Assembly (NCBI GenBank): GCA_038030265.1
Contig: CM075937.1
Location: forward strand, 2,046,001 to 2,110,000
Source: Corythucha ciliata
Lineage: Eukaryota; Arthropoda; Insecta; Hemiptera; Tingidae
Length of the DNA: 64,000 bases
Direction of reading: 5' to 3'
Shown here: positions 44,604 to 54,399 of the stretch, in pieces
Layout: each line of letters opens with the position of its first letter
How positions within the stretch are numbered: position 1 is the first letter of the stretch
Made by a program: the position numbers and the translations under genes
Notes under the pieces: model-generated
What the model saw: only the letters and a program-made list of their open reading frames with translations
Told to the model about the DNA's origin: nothing
Databases searched by the model: none

Positions 44604-47450
44604 TCAGTCTATCTTCTTCCTCTTTGAAGAACCACATTTTTTGTCATTCGAAGATTCTCCCAGAGTCTTCTTCCTTTTGGCCTCCCTTTGGCTTTTTTCG
44701 TCGTGAGGGAGACTGTCATAGAAAGCGTGGGTGTCATTGGGAAGTAATGGTTTAAGACTCTGCAGATCGTTGTACTTATCCAACGTTATAGTGAGGGGTC
44801 TCTTGAAGACGGGAGGAAAAGTAGAGACGGGGCTTACTTGTCGAGGTCGTTGGGGCAACGGGGCCAGTTCGTCCGAATAATTAAGCTTATAGCTGATCAC
44901 ACCGTTGGGGTTATACTGGATCAGTCGCAAATCTGTAACGGTAGGGTCTCCTGGAGCCCTTCCAGGTCGAATGGAAGGGTAAATCATTGACTGGTTATAA
45001 TCTCTTACAAATTCATGATCAATTTGCTTTGCTCGGTAGGGAAAGGGGTTCCTTCGTGCCTTCTTGGATAATTCGACGAATTGACTTGTCAGGTGAACGT
45101 CCAAGTTTTCGTATGACCCCTCAATGCGAGCATGAACAGAGTCCCCTTCCGAGTAGGTGTGTCCAACTTCGAGGAATTTCTGAGAGATGACCATTCCGGA
45201 ACTCATACTCAAATGTAAAAGGGCGTTGGACAATGTAGCGTTTCTGTGTTGATAAGCGCATCCATCTGAGATGATCACGACTGGCTTTTTTGAGCGTTGA
45301 AGAAGTTCTGATATGTAGTGTACTAAAAAACTTGCAAACGTTGTAGCCTGTAAATTGGCATTCGTCTCATCAAACCAGTAGGCCATTACGTCCTGATTCC
45401 CCAGGTTGTAAATCGTGAAATTGTGGACAGACAACTTCAACTTATAATACGCTGCACTAGCACGAATCAGTGGAAGACACTGTACCTTCATGAGATCGCA
45501 AACAATTGCATGAATTTCTCCACCTTGAGCTTTCTCTTTGTCCATTTTTTTCTCATTCTGTGCGTCTTCCTTTTTTTTAATGTGGGCAATGTAATCTTCT
45601 TCGTCAATATTTTTATTTTTAAATGCACAGCAAGTATCGCACTGGTCTTTACGTGGTGTAAAAACACCAATGTTCAAATTTTGCAGTTCATAACGGAATT
45701 GGCTCAAAGTCATAGACCCAACATCATCATTTTTACATTGCTTCACGTATTCATGGTACACAGCAGCCAATGATCTGAAATCAGTTTGGAGATATAGTTT
45801 TTTGGAGTCTTTCCTGGTGTAGTGAGAAGGCAGCTTCGGAAGTCGGGTCAACCAGTCAATCGCATATTTCTTCCTGAAAGCTCTGGCACGTCTCGATTGT
45901 CCATGGGTGTGGCCATTTTTGTGTCCCTCATGTTCTGATTGACTGCCATCGGGGGATGTTTCTTCATTGAAATTGACTTGATGGCTTGTTTCACCAAGCT
46001 CGCTCTCCTTGGGTCGCTGCTCCATGCTCCCGCTCTGCTGTTCATCATTTTTTTCTTTAGCCTCAACAACTTCACTTTCAGTCATGCGGTCCATGGTGCT
46101 CATCCAGTAACGTACTTCTTCCGCTGTACAACCTAAGGTGGAGAGGAAAAGATTTTTGCAAACAGCGTGTTTTTGACCGTCAAATTTTAAATGATAGAAA
46201 TAGGAGACTTTTCTTTTGGAGTTTTCACTTCTCACTCGTCGAGGGTCTGCCAAATCTACCACTGTGCGTACGTACGTCTGTTTTGTCTCCCATGACCATG
46301 TCCAGAACTCTTTGAAAAGTTTCGCTCTTTTTTCTTCACCAATTGAGAAGCACTTTCTGGTGTTTTTGTATTTCTTGCATGCCTCAGAAGTACACGGCGG
46401 CCCCATTTTCCGAGCTCCTCTCTCAACATCCTGATAAACTTTAAACTTTTTTTCCTTTTGATTTGATGAGTCTTCTGTAGAAAATCTTCGGTACCCAATG
46501 TAACTCTGACCGAGCATTCTTTTCAACTTGGCTGCTTTCCTCGAGTTTTTCTTTTCCTTTTTAGCCTCCACAACATTTTCCTGCTCAATGATGTTGAGGG
46601 GGTGCTCCTGCAATGGATTTGTGCTGATTTCTTCCTGAGGATTGGCTTGTATAAGCGCGTTGGACGCTGATTCCTGGAGTGGGGAGCAGGAGTGAATATC
46701 CTCCTGAGGATCGGCTAATACAGACACTTTGGGAGCTGATGCCACGGCAGGGAAGGAAGCATTGATCCCCCCATCAGAATCGGCTAAAAAAGCCACGTTG
46801 GGGGAGGAGTTCAAGGCAGGGAAGTCCATGTTGACCTCCTCATCAGAATGGGCCATCTCATGGATTGGAAATTGATTGTTGGAGGTCGAGTTCAAGGCAG
46901 GGAGGTCCACCATGATCTCCTGATCACAATTGGCTATCACAGACACGGTAGGGGTTGATTTCAAGATGGAGAGGCTCGCTCCCTCAGAAATGGATATCAC
47001 AGTCGTGTTGAGAGCAAAGTCTGCTGTATCATCTAACAGTACCCCCTCTTCTCCTTCTGCTCCTATCATAATAAAATTCGCATTCTCCAAGTCAACTTCA
47101 TGAGCAGTATTAGCAGCAACATCGAGGAATCCGGAGTTTGAAGGTAACTCAGTTTGTATTTCAGGAAGCTGAGCAACATAATCACAGTTCAAGGGGGGAG
47201 AATGACTAGTGCCAAGAAGTATGTCGAATGGATCTTTGGAAACTTCCCTCATACCTGGTGTCGAAATGCTGACGGGAGGAGTTGACTTTGTTGGACGTTT
47301 GTTGGAACGAAGTTTAATGGTCACAAGATCGGAGTTTTCCATAGCACTTAGCAGCTCGTCTTCGGGTACAATGTCATTCGAAGCATCACTGCGGCCATCT
47401 GAGTCCTCTTCATCACCCGGGGTGTATTCACTAGATGTATCACTATCCAT
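44604..47450 (-). CDS. 948-aa transposase-like protein
   Basis: Intact frame. The N-terminal third is acidic, with four or five degenerate repeats of about 35 residues (DLPALNSTSNN, DFPALNSSPNV, SFPAVASAPKV). A basic patch (KKNSRKAAKLKRM) and a Cys-containing region (CTSEACKKYKNTRKCFS) may bind DNA. From about residue 540 comes a conserved core: TPRKDQCDTCCAF, VCDLMKVQCLP (Asp about 652), VVIISDGCAYQHRNATLSN (Asp about 729), then LEVGHTYSEGDSVHARIE (about 762-779). Spaced acidic residues suggest a DDE/RNase H-like nuclease (inference). The tail is Lys/Arg-rich (KRKKID). The family occurs in many invertebrate genomes but I cannot name its superfamily. The start Met lies 11 nt inside the second exon. 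Confidence 0.8.
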   Translation of the reverse strand: MDSDTSSEYTPGDEEDSDGRSDASNDIVPEDELLSAMENSDLVTIKLRSNKRPTKSTPPVSISTPGMREVSKDPFDILLGTSHSPPLNCDYVAQLPEIQTELPSNSGFLDVAANTAHEVDLENANFIMIGAEGEEGVLLDDTADFALNTTVISISEGASLSILKSTPTVSVIANCDQEIMVDLPALNSTSNNQFPIHEMAHSDEEVNMDFPALNSSPNVAFLADSDGGINASFPAVASAPKVSVLADPQEDIHSCSPLQESASNALIQANPQEEISTNPLQEHPLNIIEQENVVEAKKEKKNSRKAAKLKRMLGQSYIGYRRFSTEDSSNQKEKKFKVYQDVERGARKMGPPCTSEACKKYKNTRKCFSIGEEKRAKLFKEFWTWSWETKQTYVRTVVDLADPRRVRSENSKRKVSYFYHLKFDGQKHAVCKNLFLSTLGCTAEEVRYWMSTMDRMTESEVVEAKEKNDEQQSGSMEQRPKESELGETSHQVNFNEETSPDGSQSEHEGHKNGHTHGQSRRARAFRKKYAIDWLTRLPKLPSHYTRKDSKKLYLQTDFRSLAAVYHEYVKQCKNDDVGSMTLSQFRYELQNLNIGVFTPRKDQCDTCCAFKNKNIDEEDYIAHIKKKEDAQNEKKMDKEKAQGGEIHAIVCDLMKVQCLPLIRASAAYYKLKLSVHNFTIYNLGNQDVMAYWFDETNANLQATTFASFLVHYISELLQRSKKPVVIISDGCAYQHRNATLSNALLHLSMSSGMVISQKFLEVGHTYSEGDSVHARIEGSYENLDVHLTSQFVELSKKARRNPFPYRAKQIDHEFVRDYNQSMIYPSIRPGRAPGDPTVTDLRLIQYNPNGVISYKLNYSDELAPLPQRPRQVSPVSTFPPVFKRPLTITLDKYNDLQSLKPLLPNDTHAFYDSLPHDEKSQREAKRKKTLGESSNDKKCGSSKRKKID

Positions 47451-47461
47451 CTCGTTCTTTT

Positions 47462-47921
47462 CTGAGAAAACAAAGAGAAAAAAACAGTTTTGTGAACAAC
47501 CGTTCTGTCACATTTTCGGGTGCATAGGTATTACTTGTCTCCTAAAACGCGAGCTCAAGTCAACGTGATACTTGTGATAGAAGAGTCAACTTGATACGCG
47601 AAAAAAGTACGGAAATATGAGCTAACATCCATGCAACATAAAGCATTATACAATCAATTTTCAACTAATTTTTAATAAAAACAACAAACTTTAAAGAAGA
47701 AGCATCCCTCAACTCTGAAGCAATACCCCACAACGTCTTAAACTAGTTGTGTCAACAACCCACTTTGTCAGAGCACGTAATTTCATCATGAAATCATCGC
47801 GAAAATGGACAAACTTTTGCAATGAAGTCGTTTAATGTATGAAGAAACTATCCAAGTTCAATTGGAAACAAAAATACCGCACAAAAAACACAAAGAAACA
47901 AAAAAAACAAAGAAAACTTAC
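47462..47921 (-). other. 5'-UTR intron of the transposase gene
   Basis: On the - strand the donor is CTGAAG/GTAAGTTTTC (intron starts at 47921) and the acceptor is TTGTTTTCTCAG/AAAAGAACGAG (intron ends at 47462), 11 nt before the ATG. Both are strong consensus sites, so the transcript probably begins near the right TIR and is spliced once. Confidence 0.65.
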
Positions 47922-48579
47922 CTTCAGTGTTCGGCTGCGATGTTCAAGGTTAAAAACGCCTGACTAGATGATGACGATGTGGGCTATCACTGTCGTCATG
48001 ACGTTGTGTGGTATTCACTTGGAAACGATTTACGCGTTACCTACCGATTTTTTTTACAAAACTACTTAGTTTGATCAATCCGCCATGAGAAGACGCGTCC
48101 AGCGGTACCTCTAACTCATATTCGTCAAAAATGACGATGTGGGGTGTTGCTCTGACGCCCTCGATATGATATTTAGTTCAGCTAAAAAAGTGCAAACTAA
48201 TGCCTATTTTACTTTGTAAAAGCGTTAGGGTTTTTATGCTTTCGTCTTTCAAAAGAAAACCACATCCACATCCTGTCACACTTTACCTATAGCGATAAAT
48301 CTTTAGCCGTAAAACCCTCATGCTATTCCACTTCGTTTTGCCCTTATCCTATTGACAAAAGTTTTTCCTTTTTTCTTTCTACTCCCTCCCACAAGTTTCG
48401 TTCCTCTTTTTGCAACGAAAAAAAAGGAACAAAAAGTTGCCTGACAGGGAAAAAACGGAGCTTTTGTTCGGTACTTTACTCGTTTTCTCGATTATTTTAT
48501 TATAACCGAGTTTTCTACAATGTTGACACATTTTGTTTTATCCATTATTAATTAAACTATTTATTTTTTTTTTCTTCAG

Positions 48580-48646
48580 CCTCCGATCGTCGTTCTCAAC
48601 GTAGTTGTTCTAGAAGCCGAAGGACTGGAAGCTAAAGATGCCAACG
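48580..48646 (+). CDS. Probable host-gene exon: C2 domain start
   Basis: A 67-bp exon with a strong acceptor (T-run then CTTCAG) and donor (CAACG/GTGAGTAAC). Phase 0 at its start, it codes PPIVVLNVVVLEAEGLEAKD then AN, ending one base into the next codon. The pattern VVLEAEGLEAKDANG is the first strand and loop of a Ca2+-binding C2 domain, normally followed by SDPY. It resembles C2 domains of the Unc13/BAIAP3 type, but one exon cannot fix the gene. No neighbouring exon was recognised, so introns here are long and filled with mobile elements. Confidence 0.7.
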
Positions 48647-49456
48647 GTGAGTAACTTTTATCCCGTTTTGTTTAAATGCTCGATCGTTTTTTTTTTTTTG
48701 TTTTTTTTTACGAGGCAAACACTAAAATATTTTTTGGTGCAGTCTTTTAACTCTCAATTTCAAGACTTTACATTCTAGATTTAACGAAAGCTCTTTAGTC
48801 GATGGATTAACTGAGAGTTAGTGGAGGGAGTGGGCAATGGAGCTATAGAGGAAATTGTCTAGTTTACTCTCGCTTCTATTGCTTTAGAAGACGCTCCGAC
48901 GGTGTTTGATAAACTCGAGTGAAGTTCATTGAAACGTAGAAATCAAGCGTTTAGTATTAAATTGTGTTAGAATAGCTACGTAATGAGTAGGTTGTGTTGA
49001 CGTCGTACACACGGCTTCAAAATCACCCGCGTAAGTCCTTCTAGAAACTTTCAATAATCGAAAAGAGTAGGCCGGAGGATGTTGAGTGTAGTATTTTGCT
49101 TCTTTTTTTTTCTCGGCATCAATCCAATTTTTCATTTTCAGGCAAAGCTTGCCTCGGAAAAAACTTCAAGCCTAGAGTAGACCTTAAAACAAAGTGAAGT
49201 AGGGGGCGGGGGGGCAGGGCGGAAAAACAGGCTCGTAAACGCGAACAGATCTATACTGAAGGGACAATGTGATAACTTTTGCTGTTTTGCTTCCTATATT
49301 TCTACACAAAACCGTGCTAGCCGCGTATCAACTGTGCACATCACTGTTTTTTGGCTGCAGATTTTGAGTAACCACTCTTATGGTGGAGTTTTGCTTCAAT
49401 TCTTGCTTGCAATTCGTTTGTTCTCCCACCATCACTCCTCTTTGTGAGGAGGAGCA
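48647..49456. other. Intron-like gene-free stretch
   Basis: T-runs near 48688-48709, a G-rich tract at about 49201-49222. Nothing else recognised. Probably intron downstream of the C2 exon. Confidence 0.45.
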
Positions 49457-49845
49457 GTGGCGTAGGTAGGAATTTGTCCTGGGGGAGGGATCAGATTGAA
49501 ATCTCGTAAGTGCGAGGGGAGGGGGGTAATTTCACATTTTAGTCATCATTTCACCCAGACAGCACACCCTTGAATCTGGACATCTTGCTGGCCTCATCAT
49601 AGCCTCAATCTCTCAGTTAAGGGCGATTTTTGGTAGTGATGCACGAGACCGAGACGAGACCGACTTTTCATGATCGAGACCGAGACCGAGACGATACCGA
49701 CTTTTCATGATCGAGACCGAGACCGAGACGATACCGACTTTTCATGATCGAGACCGAGACCGAGACCACTAAAGTCTCGTCTCGGTTTCGGTCTCGTGCA
49801 TCACTAATTTTTGGACTCTACCCGAACATTAGCGGGTAGACTCGC
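49457..49845 (+). repeat. Dispersed repeat beginning CAGTGGCGTAGG, interrupted by a hAT MITE
   Basis: Begins CAGTGGCGTAGGTAGGAATT and matches 23116-23300 in reverse. After TTAAGGGCGATTTTTGG it is broken by the MITE at 49634-49806 and resumes ATTTTTGGACTCTACCCG, then GCGGGTAG, where the GC-rich tandem array starts. Confidence 0.75.
49634..49806. mobile_element. 173-bp hAT MITE with an internal minisatellite
   Basis: Ends TAGTGATGCACGAGACCGAG and its near-complement, flanked by an exact 8-bp duplication ATTTTTGG (49626-49633 and 49807-49814), the hAT hallmark. The interior has about three tandem 39-bp units starting GACTTTTCATGATCGAGACC. Its absence from the homologous repeat at 23116-23300 confirms the insertion. 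Confidence 0.92.
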
Positions 49846-52060
49846 GACGGTCGTCTGGTAGCGTCGCCCTTCGCGCTGTTGCAGATCCTCTTGTCGAACT
49901 AACCGGGCCGTTACGTCCTCTGTGCTGTCCGTAGTGCTTCTTCGCCGGGTTCGGCAAGGTACAAAATTTTGGACAATCGTCTTGCTCGATAATTCTGGGC
50001 AGACACAAGTGTCGCTAAGCCCCGTAGTATCTATCGAGTTTCACCGGGTGAGGAACGAGAATGAATGTTGAACCGGAGTCGTCTCATCGGTCTCACAAGG
50101 CCACCGGTCAGGCCACAATAGTTTCCCTTCAAACAAGGTCCATCTCTCAAGGATGTGTCATCTTGAAGGTCCCGCATTATCCTGCCGGTCCTGGATATCT
50201 TCAAGTGTATGACGTCTGTACAGTAACGTCTAATCACAATAGGGTTCCCTTCAACAAGCGTCCTCTCTCAACGAAGCTTGAAGGTTCCCGTAAGTGATCC
50301 ACGGTCGGGTTTATAAGCGTCAGTCACGACGACTTTAACAAATAACGGTCTATCCCCAATAGGTTTCCCGTTCAACAAGCTCGGATCTTCACAACGGATA
50401 TGTCGATCTTGGAAGGTTCTCGAAAGTTATCCCGCCGAATGACGTCTAGCGCCGTTAGGACATTGACCAGGCGGCTTAATCCACAATAGGTGTCACTTCG
50501 ACCGTTTATTCAATGATTTCCGGTCGTTCCGGTGCGTAGGACTTCGCGACGGTCGGTCTGGTAGCGTCCCCTTCGCGCTGTTGCAGGATCCTCTTGTCGA
50601 ACTAACCGGGCCGTTACGGTCCTCTGTGCTGTCCGTAGTGTCTTCTTCGCCGGGTTCGGCAAGGCAAGGGAAGTTTTGGACAGGATCGGTCTTGCTCGAT
50701 GAATTCTGGGGCAGACACAAGTGTCGCTAAGCCCCGTAGTATCTATCGGAGTTTCACCGGGGGTGAGGGAAACGAGAATGAATGTTGAACCGGAGTCGTC
50801 TCATCGGTCTGGCACGAATGCCCTTACCGGTGGTCAGGCGGCCACAATGGAGTTTTCCCCTTCAACAAGGGTCCGGAGTCTTCTCAACGGATGTGTCGAA
50901 CTTGGAAGGGTCCCGCGAGGTTATCCTGCCGGTCCGGTTTGGATATGCGTCAAGTGTATGACGTCTGTAACAGTAACGGTCTAATCCACAATAGGGTTTC
51001 CCTTCAACAAGCGTCCGGAGTCTCTCAACGGAGTAGAGCTTGGAAGGTTCCCGTAAGGTTATCCGGACTGTTCGGTTTTGATATATTGCGTCAGGTCACT
51101 GACGACTTAAAAAAATAACGGTCTATCCCCCAATAGGGTTTCCCTTCAACAAGCGTCGAGTCTTCTCAACGGATATGTCGAACTTGGAAGGTTCTTCGAA
51201 AGGTTATCCCGTCCGATGGACTGAATCTATGCGTCCGGGTCGGGTTTAGGACGACTTGAGCCAGGGGCGGCTTAATCCACAATAGGGTGTCCACTTCGAC
51301 AAGTGTTTCGGAGTCTTCTCCACGAGGTAGAGCTTGGAAGGTTCCCGTAAGGTTATCCGCCACCCACTGCGTCAGAAAAAGAAAAATACCACTGGCTATG
51401 GGTAGGCCTGTTGGGCTAACGGTCCGTTAGCGTCCCTTGTTGTTGTCCGCAGCGTCTTCTTCGCCGAGTTCGGCAAGGATAGGGAAAGGTTCGGACAGGA
51501 TCGTCTTACTCGATGATTCTGGGGCAGACACAAGTGTCGCTAAGCCCCGTAGTATCTATCAAGCTCCACCGGAGGTTAGGGGAACGAATGAAAAGAATAA
51601 CCGGAGGTCTTCTCTACGGTTTTGGGCACGATCGGCGGTCAGGTCCACAATAGGGTTTCCACTTCAACAAGCGTCCGGAGTCTTCTCAACGGAGTAGAGC
51701 TTGGAAGGTTCCCGTAAGGTTATCCGTCCAATTTACTTGGATCTATGCGTCCAGTTGGGGACGACTTGAACCAGGGGCGGTTTGATCCACAATAGGGTGT
51801 CCACTTCAACAAGCGTCCGGAGTCTTCTCAACGGAGTAGAGCTTGGAAGGTTCCCGTAAGGTTATCCGTCCCACTGGTCAGAAAAAAACAAAACGGGGTA
51901 AGAGGCCTCGGTCAGGGTCAGCCTTATACCAACCGGTCAGGATCGAATCACTGAAGGGTCGGAAAGGTTCCCAATAGGCTTTGCCCGTTGATGCCTTGGT
52001 AGGGTGTGACGTCACGAACGGTCAAGAGTCGTCTCAATTGACCGCTGGACATTTTCCCGT
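49845..52060. repeat. GC-rich higher-order tandem array
   Basis: Built from two unit types. A short unit of about 120-145 bp with core CCACAATAGGGTTTCC, CAACAAGCGTCCGGAGTC and TTGGAAGGTTCCCGTAAGG occurs about ten times, at about 50110, 50230, 50350, 50477, 50840, 50983, 51125, 51270, 51645 and 51787. A longer block with TTCGGCAAGG and GTGTCGCTAAGCCCCGTAG occurs three times, at about 49950, 50660 and 51460, giving a higher-order period of about 700-800 bp. GC and CpG content are well above the surrounding DNA. The first block is shorter because many G/C runs are shortened. No coding or rRNA similarity recognised. Confidence 0.85.
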
Positions 52061-52300
52061 ACGGCGTGATTTTTGGTGAGCGATCCTTCGCTTCGGGAAG
52101 ACTGCGTCGTCGCTGTTGTACTTCCGTATCGTCGTGGGTTCTGGAGTTCCCAGTCGTTGAAGCCGCTGGAGGGTCGTACTGTTTCCCAGTCGAGTCTGTC
52201 CAAGTGCAGGCTGAAGATCTGGTCCAGGTTGCTGGGGTGTTTCCCGTTTGACTTCTCGACACGAAGTGAGCTCTCGGGTGCCGGCGCTCTGGTTATATAG
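51948..52300 (-). promoter_or_regulatory. Candidate promoter and leader at the edge of the GC-rich array
   Basis: Read on the - strand, CCTATATAACC (52290-52300) is a good TATA box, about 25-35 bp before an arthropod-like initiator (CTCACTTCGTG, about 52260). Downstream are overlapping open frames of 104, 97 and 63 codons (51948-52262, 52034-52327, 52012-52203) with no recognised domain. It may be the transcribed end of a retroelement or the promoter of the array. No poly-A signal or second LTR-like copy seen. Low certainty. Confidence 0.3.
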
Positions 52301-52583
52301 GCGGTGGGTGGATTCCACCCGCTCCAACCCGCTCGGGTGGCTCAGTGGGTTGACCGTTGGGTGGTGGGTGGTCCCCTTTCCAACTTTTCCCCCACCTGGA
52401 GGGCTCCCTTTTTTTTTGTAGGGGTGTCTTGGAAAAATTTGTTCCCTGGGAGGGGCGACTTATATAATTAATTGCTAGCGGAATTAATAACCCGACGTCA
52501 ACATATATATGGCGCTATATATTATGGAAAACGCTATACAGGGTGTTCATGAATTAGCTGGACAGAAGAAAACCAGTTATGGC
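52301..52583. other. G/C-rich then AT-rich border region
   Basis: Tandem GGGTGG/GGTGGGTGG motifs (52300-52380), then TATATA-rich sequence. CAGGGTGTTCATGAATTAGC at about 52540 looks like the left end of a mariner-type repeat that continues after the hAT insertion (GCACACCATTTGC at 54044). The last 8 bases, GTTATGGC, are the left hAT target duplication. Confidence 0.5.
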
Positions 52584-54037
52584 TAGTGATGGGTTTACAC
52601 CGGGAAAATAAAAATTCGGGTTTTTTCCCTGGGAAAATACCGGGAAAAAACCCACTTTGGGAAAATACTGGGTTTTTATTCGTTTTTCACTCAATGTTGC
52701 AACAGACTCAGCAAATGAATAATAAAAAAACGACTGTAGGTATTTATTGCACCAATAGAATCATACGAACTCTCTGTTTGCACAAAAATGGTTAAAATTC
52801 TAGCCGTTACTGAAGACAAAGCTGAAGCCGAGCCTTGCCACCAAATTTCCATTAATTTTTATATTGGAATTCATCGCCTGAGGTTTCCTCGTTTGATGAC
52901 GATGATGATGATTCAGATGCCTTTGCCTCAGTTTTGTTGGGCCTTTGAAAAATGAAGTGTGAATTTGCCTGCCGAACCTGTTTTCGATATCCCAGCGTCC
53001 AAGAAGGTTTGAGGAGTCACTGCTTTCTTTATTACTTTTTCGACGATTTTGAATTTTCCAATTGTGGGACAGACAGGTCAGTTTTCCGGCTTGATCAGTC
53101 GTTAAACGGTTTCTTTTTTTGCTGTTCATTCAAGAAAACGTGCTAAAGGATCTTTCTGTCGCAGATGATAAAATTCTAACCGCAACGAAAAACAAAGTTG
53201 AAGTCGAACAAAGTCCTTGCCACCAAACACTTGGCGTGACCGCCGAGGCACTTTCCCACAAAATGTCTTCCCCCAGAGTCCATCTTTGGAACGATAGTTG
53301 GCCAAAACTTTCATCTGTGTGGCAACCTTATGAATTTTTCTTTTTTCTTTATGTGTCCCAGCAATTAATTAATTGCAAATTAGACGACCCTTGTCTTGGG
53401 ACTTTTCAAGGGACTTAAAAAAAATATTAAGTATTTAGCTTCAATAAAAAGTTTAATTCTTTATTTTCAGCCTCCCCACTTCCTCGAATTCACTGCATTG
53501 TGACTAGGATGGTGCGGTGAGGGGGGAGTAATCCCTTGAAAAGTCCCAAGACAAGGGTCGTCTAATTTGCAATTACTTATGAATTTTTCATGCCTTCTAT
53601 GTGCTCGTCTTGCTCAGCAGCGTCCCCTATGATGATGGGTCCAGGAGTGCCGCAGCGTAATGAATACTACTTTTAACGCTGGAGTCTATTCTGTCTTTCA
53701 GTTTTCGTAGAATCAGGGACTGTTCATTCTTCGAAAGTGGCGACCGAGGTAAATTTTTAGCGAGCTTTAGCTCAATGTGGCGTAATGCGAGATGAATTAT
53801 CTCTATGGAGCAGATAGATACTTCTCAGAGTTGAGGGAAAGGTTACAAGAGGCTGCGCGAGGAAAAAAACTCACGCTTCGAGGCTGAATTCTCTAATTTC
53901 TGCAGTGATAAGTTCTATTCAAATTGAACGAATAAAAACCCAATTCGGGTGGGAAAATACTTTCTTGGGAAAAAACCGGGTTTTTTCCCAAAAAACGGGA
54001 ATATTCCCAATGGGTTTTTTCCCTTGACCCATCACTA
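52584..54037. mobile_element. 1.45-kb non-autonomous hAT element with 8-bp TSD
   Basis: Ends TAGTGATGGGT and ACCCATCACTA are flanked by identical GTTATGGC (52576-52583 and 54038-54045). Subterminal zones are full of GGGAAAATA/TTTTTTCCC motifs. Inside: a degraded hAT transposase C-terminus on the - strand, an internal duplication (CTTGCCACCAAA at 52836 and 53218), and a 44-bp perfect-looking inverted pair (53370-53414 and 53532-53575). Confidence 0.92.
53045..53129 (-). pseudogene. hAT transposase C-terminal remnant
   Basis: Codes KKRNRLTTDQAGKLTCLSHN, which fits the C-terminal hAT dimerisation-domain tail (KRNRL-x-x-e-x-x-x-KL). The frame downstream is not recognisable. It is short, but it agrees with the 8-bp duplication and ends of the surrounding element. 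Confidence 0.6.
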
Positions 54038-54045
54038 GTTATGGC

Positions 54046-54399
54046 GCACACCATTTGCTATCGATATGACTATTTGGAGTTTTTGGAAATTCCTCTTTGT
54101 TTCCGAGATATCACACATTTTATGATTTTTTCATGAATTCCCTTTTTCCCACTTAGATGCTTGCCATACCCTCATAAAATGGTACTAGCCTAAAACTAAT
54201 CATTTCGTTGGAAAGAGCACAAAATGACCTTTAAAATGTGTCCACTTTCGGGTGAAAATTACCTTCGTACCACACGTGAGAGCGGTCGATTTACCAAAGA
54301 AACTGGTGACTCACATTTCCATGCATTTTTCCGACGCGATTTTCACCTCTTCGCCATAGGGAAGAAAAATTTTGAAATCAGTGGAAAAACTTTCTTATT
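54046..54399. other. Gene-free stretch before the LINE
   Basis: Continuation of the repeat interrupted by the hAT element, up to the 5' truncation point of the LINE near 54400. The open frame across it is not LINE-like until KLRIWEPPKPKR. Confidence 0.45.

Larger units (their letters stand above)
43818..48164 (-). mobile_element. Apparently intact autonomous DNA transposon, unassigned superfamily
   Basis: Perfect 37-bp terminal inverted repeats (outer TCGAGGGCGTCAGAGCAACA) at 43818-43854 and 48128-48164, with TA on both sides (43816-43817 and 48165-48166). Inside is one uninterrupted 948-codon frame. Motifs similar to the inner TIR (TATGGGGTGTTG) recur at 44018-44029 and 44051-44062 and, diverged, at about 47722-47765 and 47964-48015, forming subterminal repeats of the kind transposases bind. 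No nested insertion. The 4,347-bp size, perfect TIRs and open frame suggest recent activity. Confidence 0.9.

Noticed and set aside
49845..52300. rRNA gene or rDNA spacer
   Set aside because: GC-rich and tandem, but no conserved rRNA core was recognised. A spacer remains only a possibility for checking.
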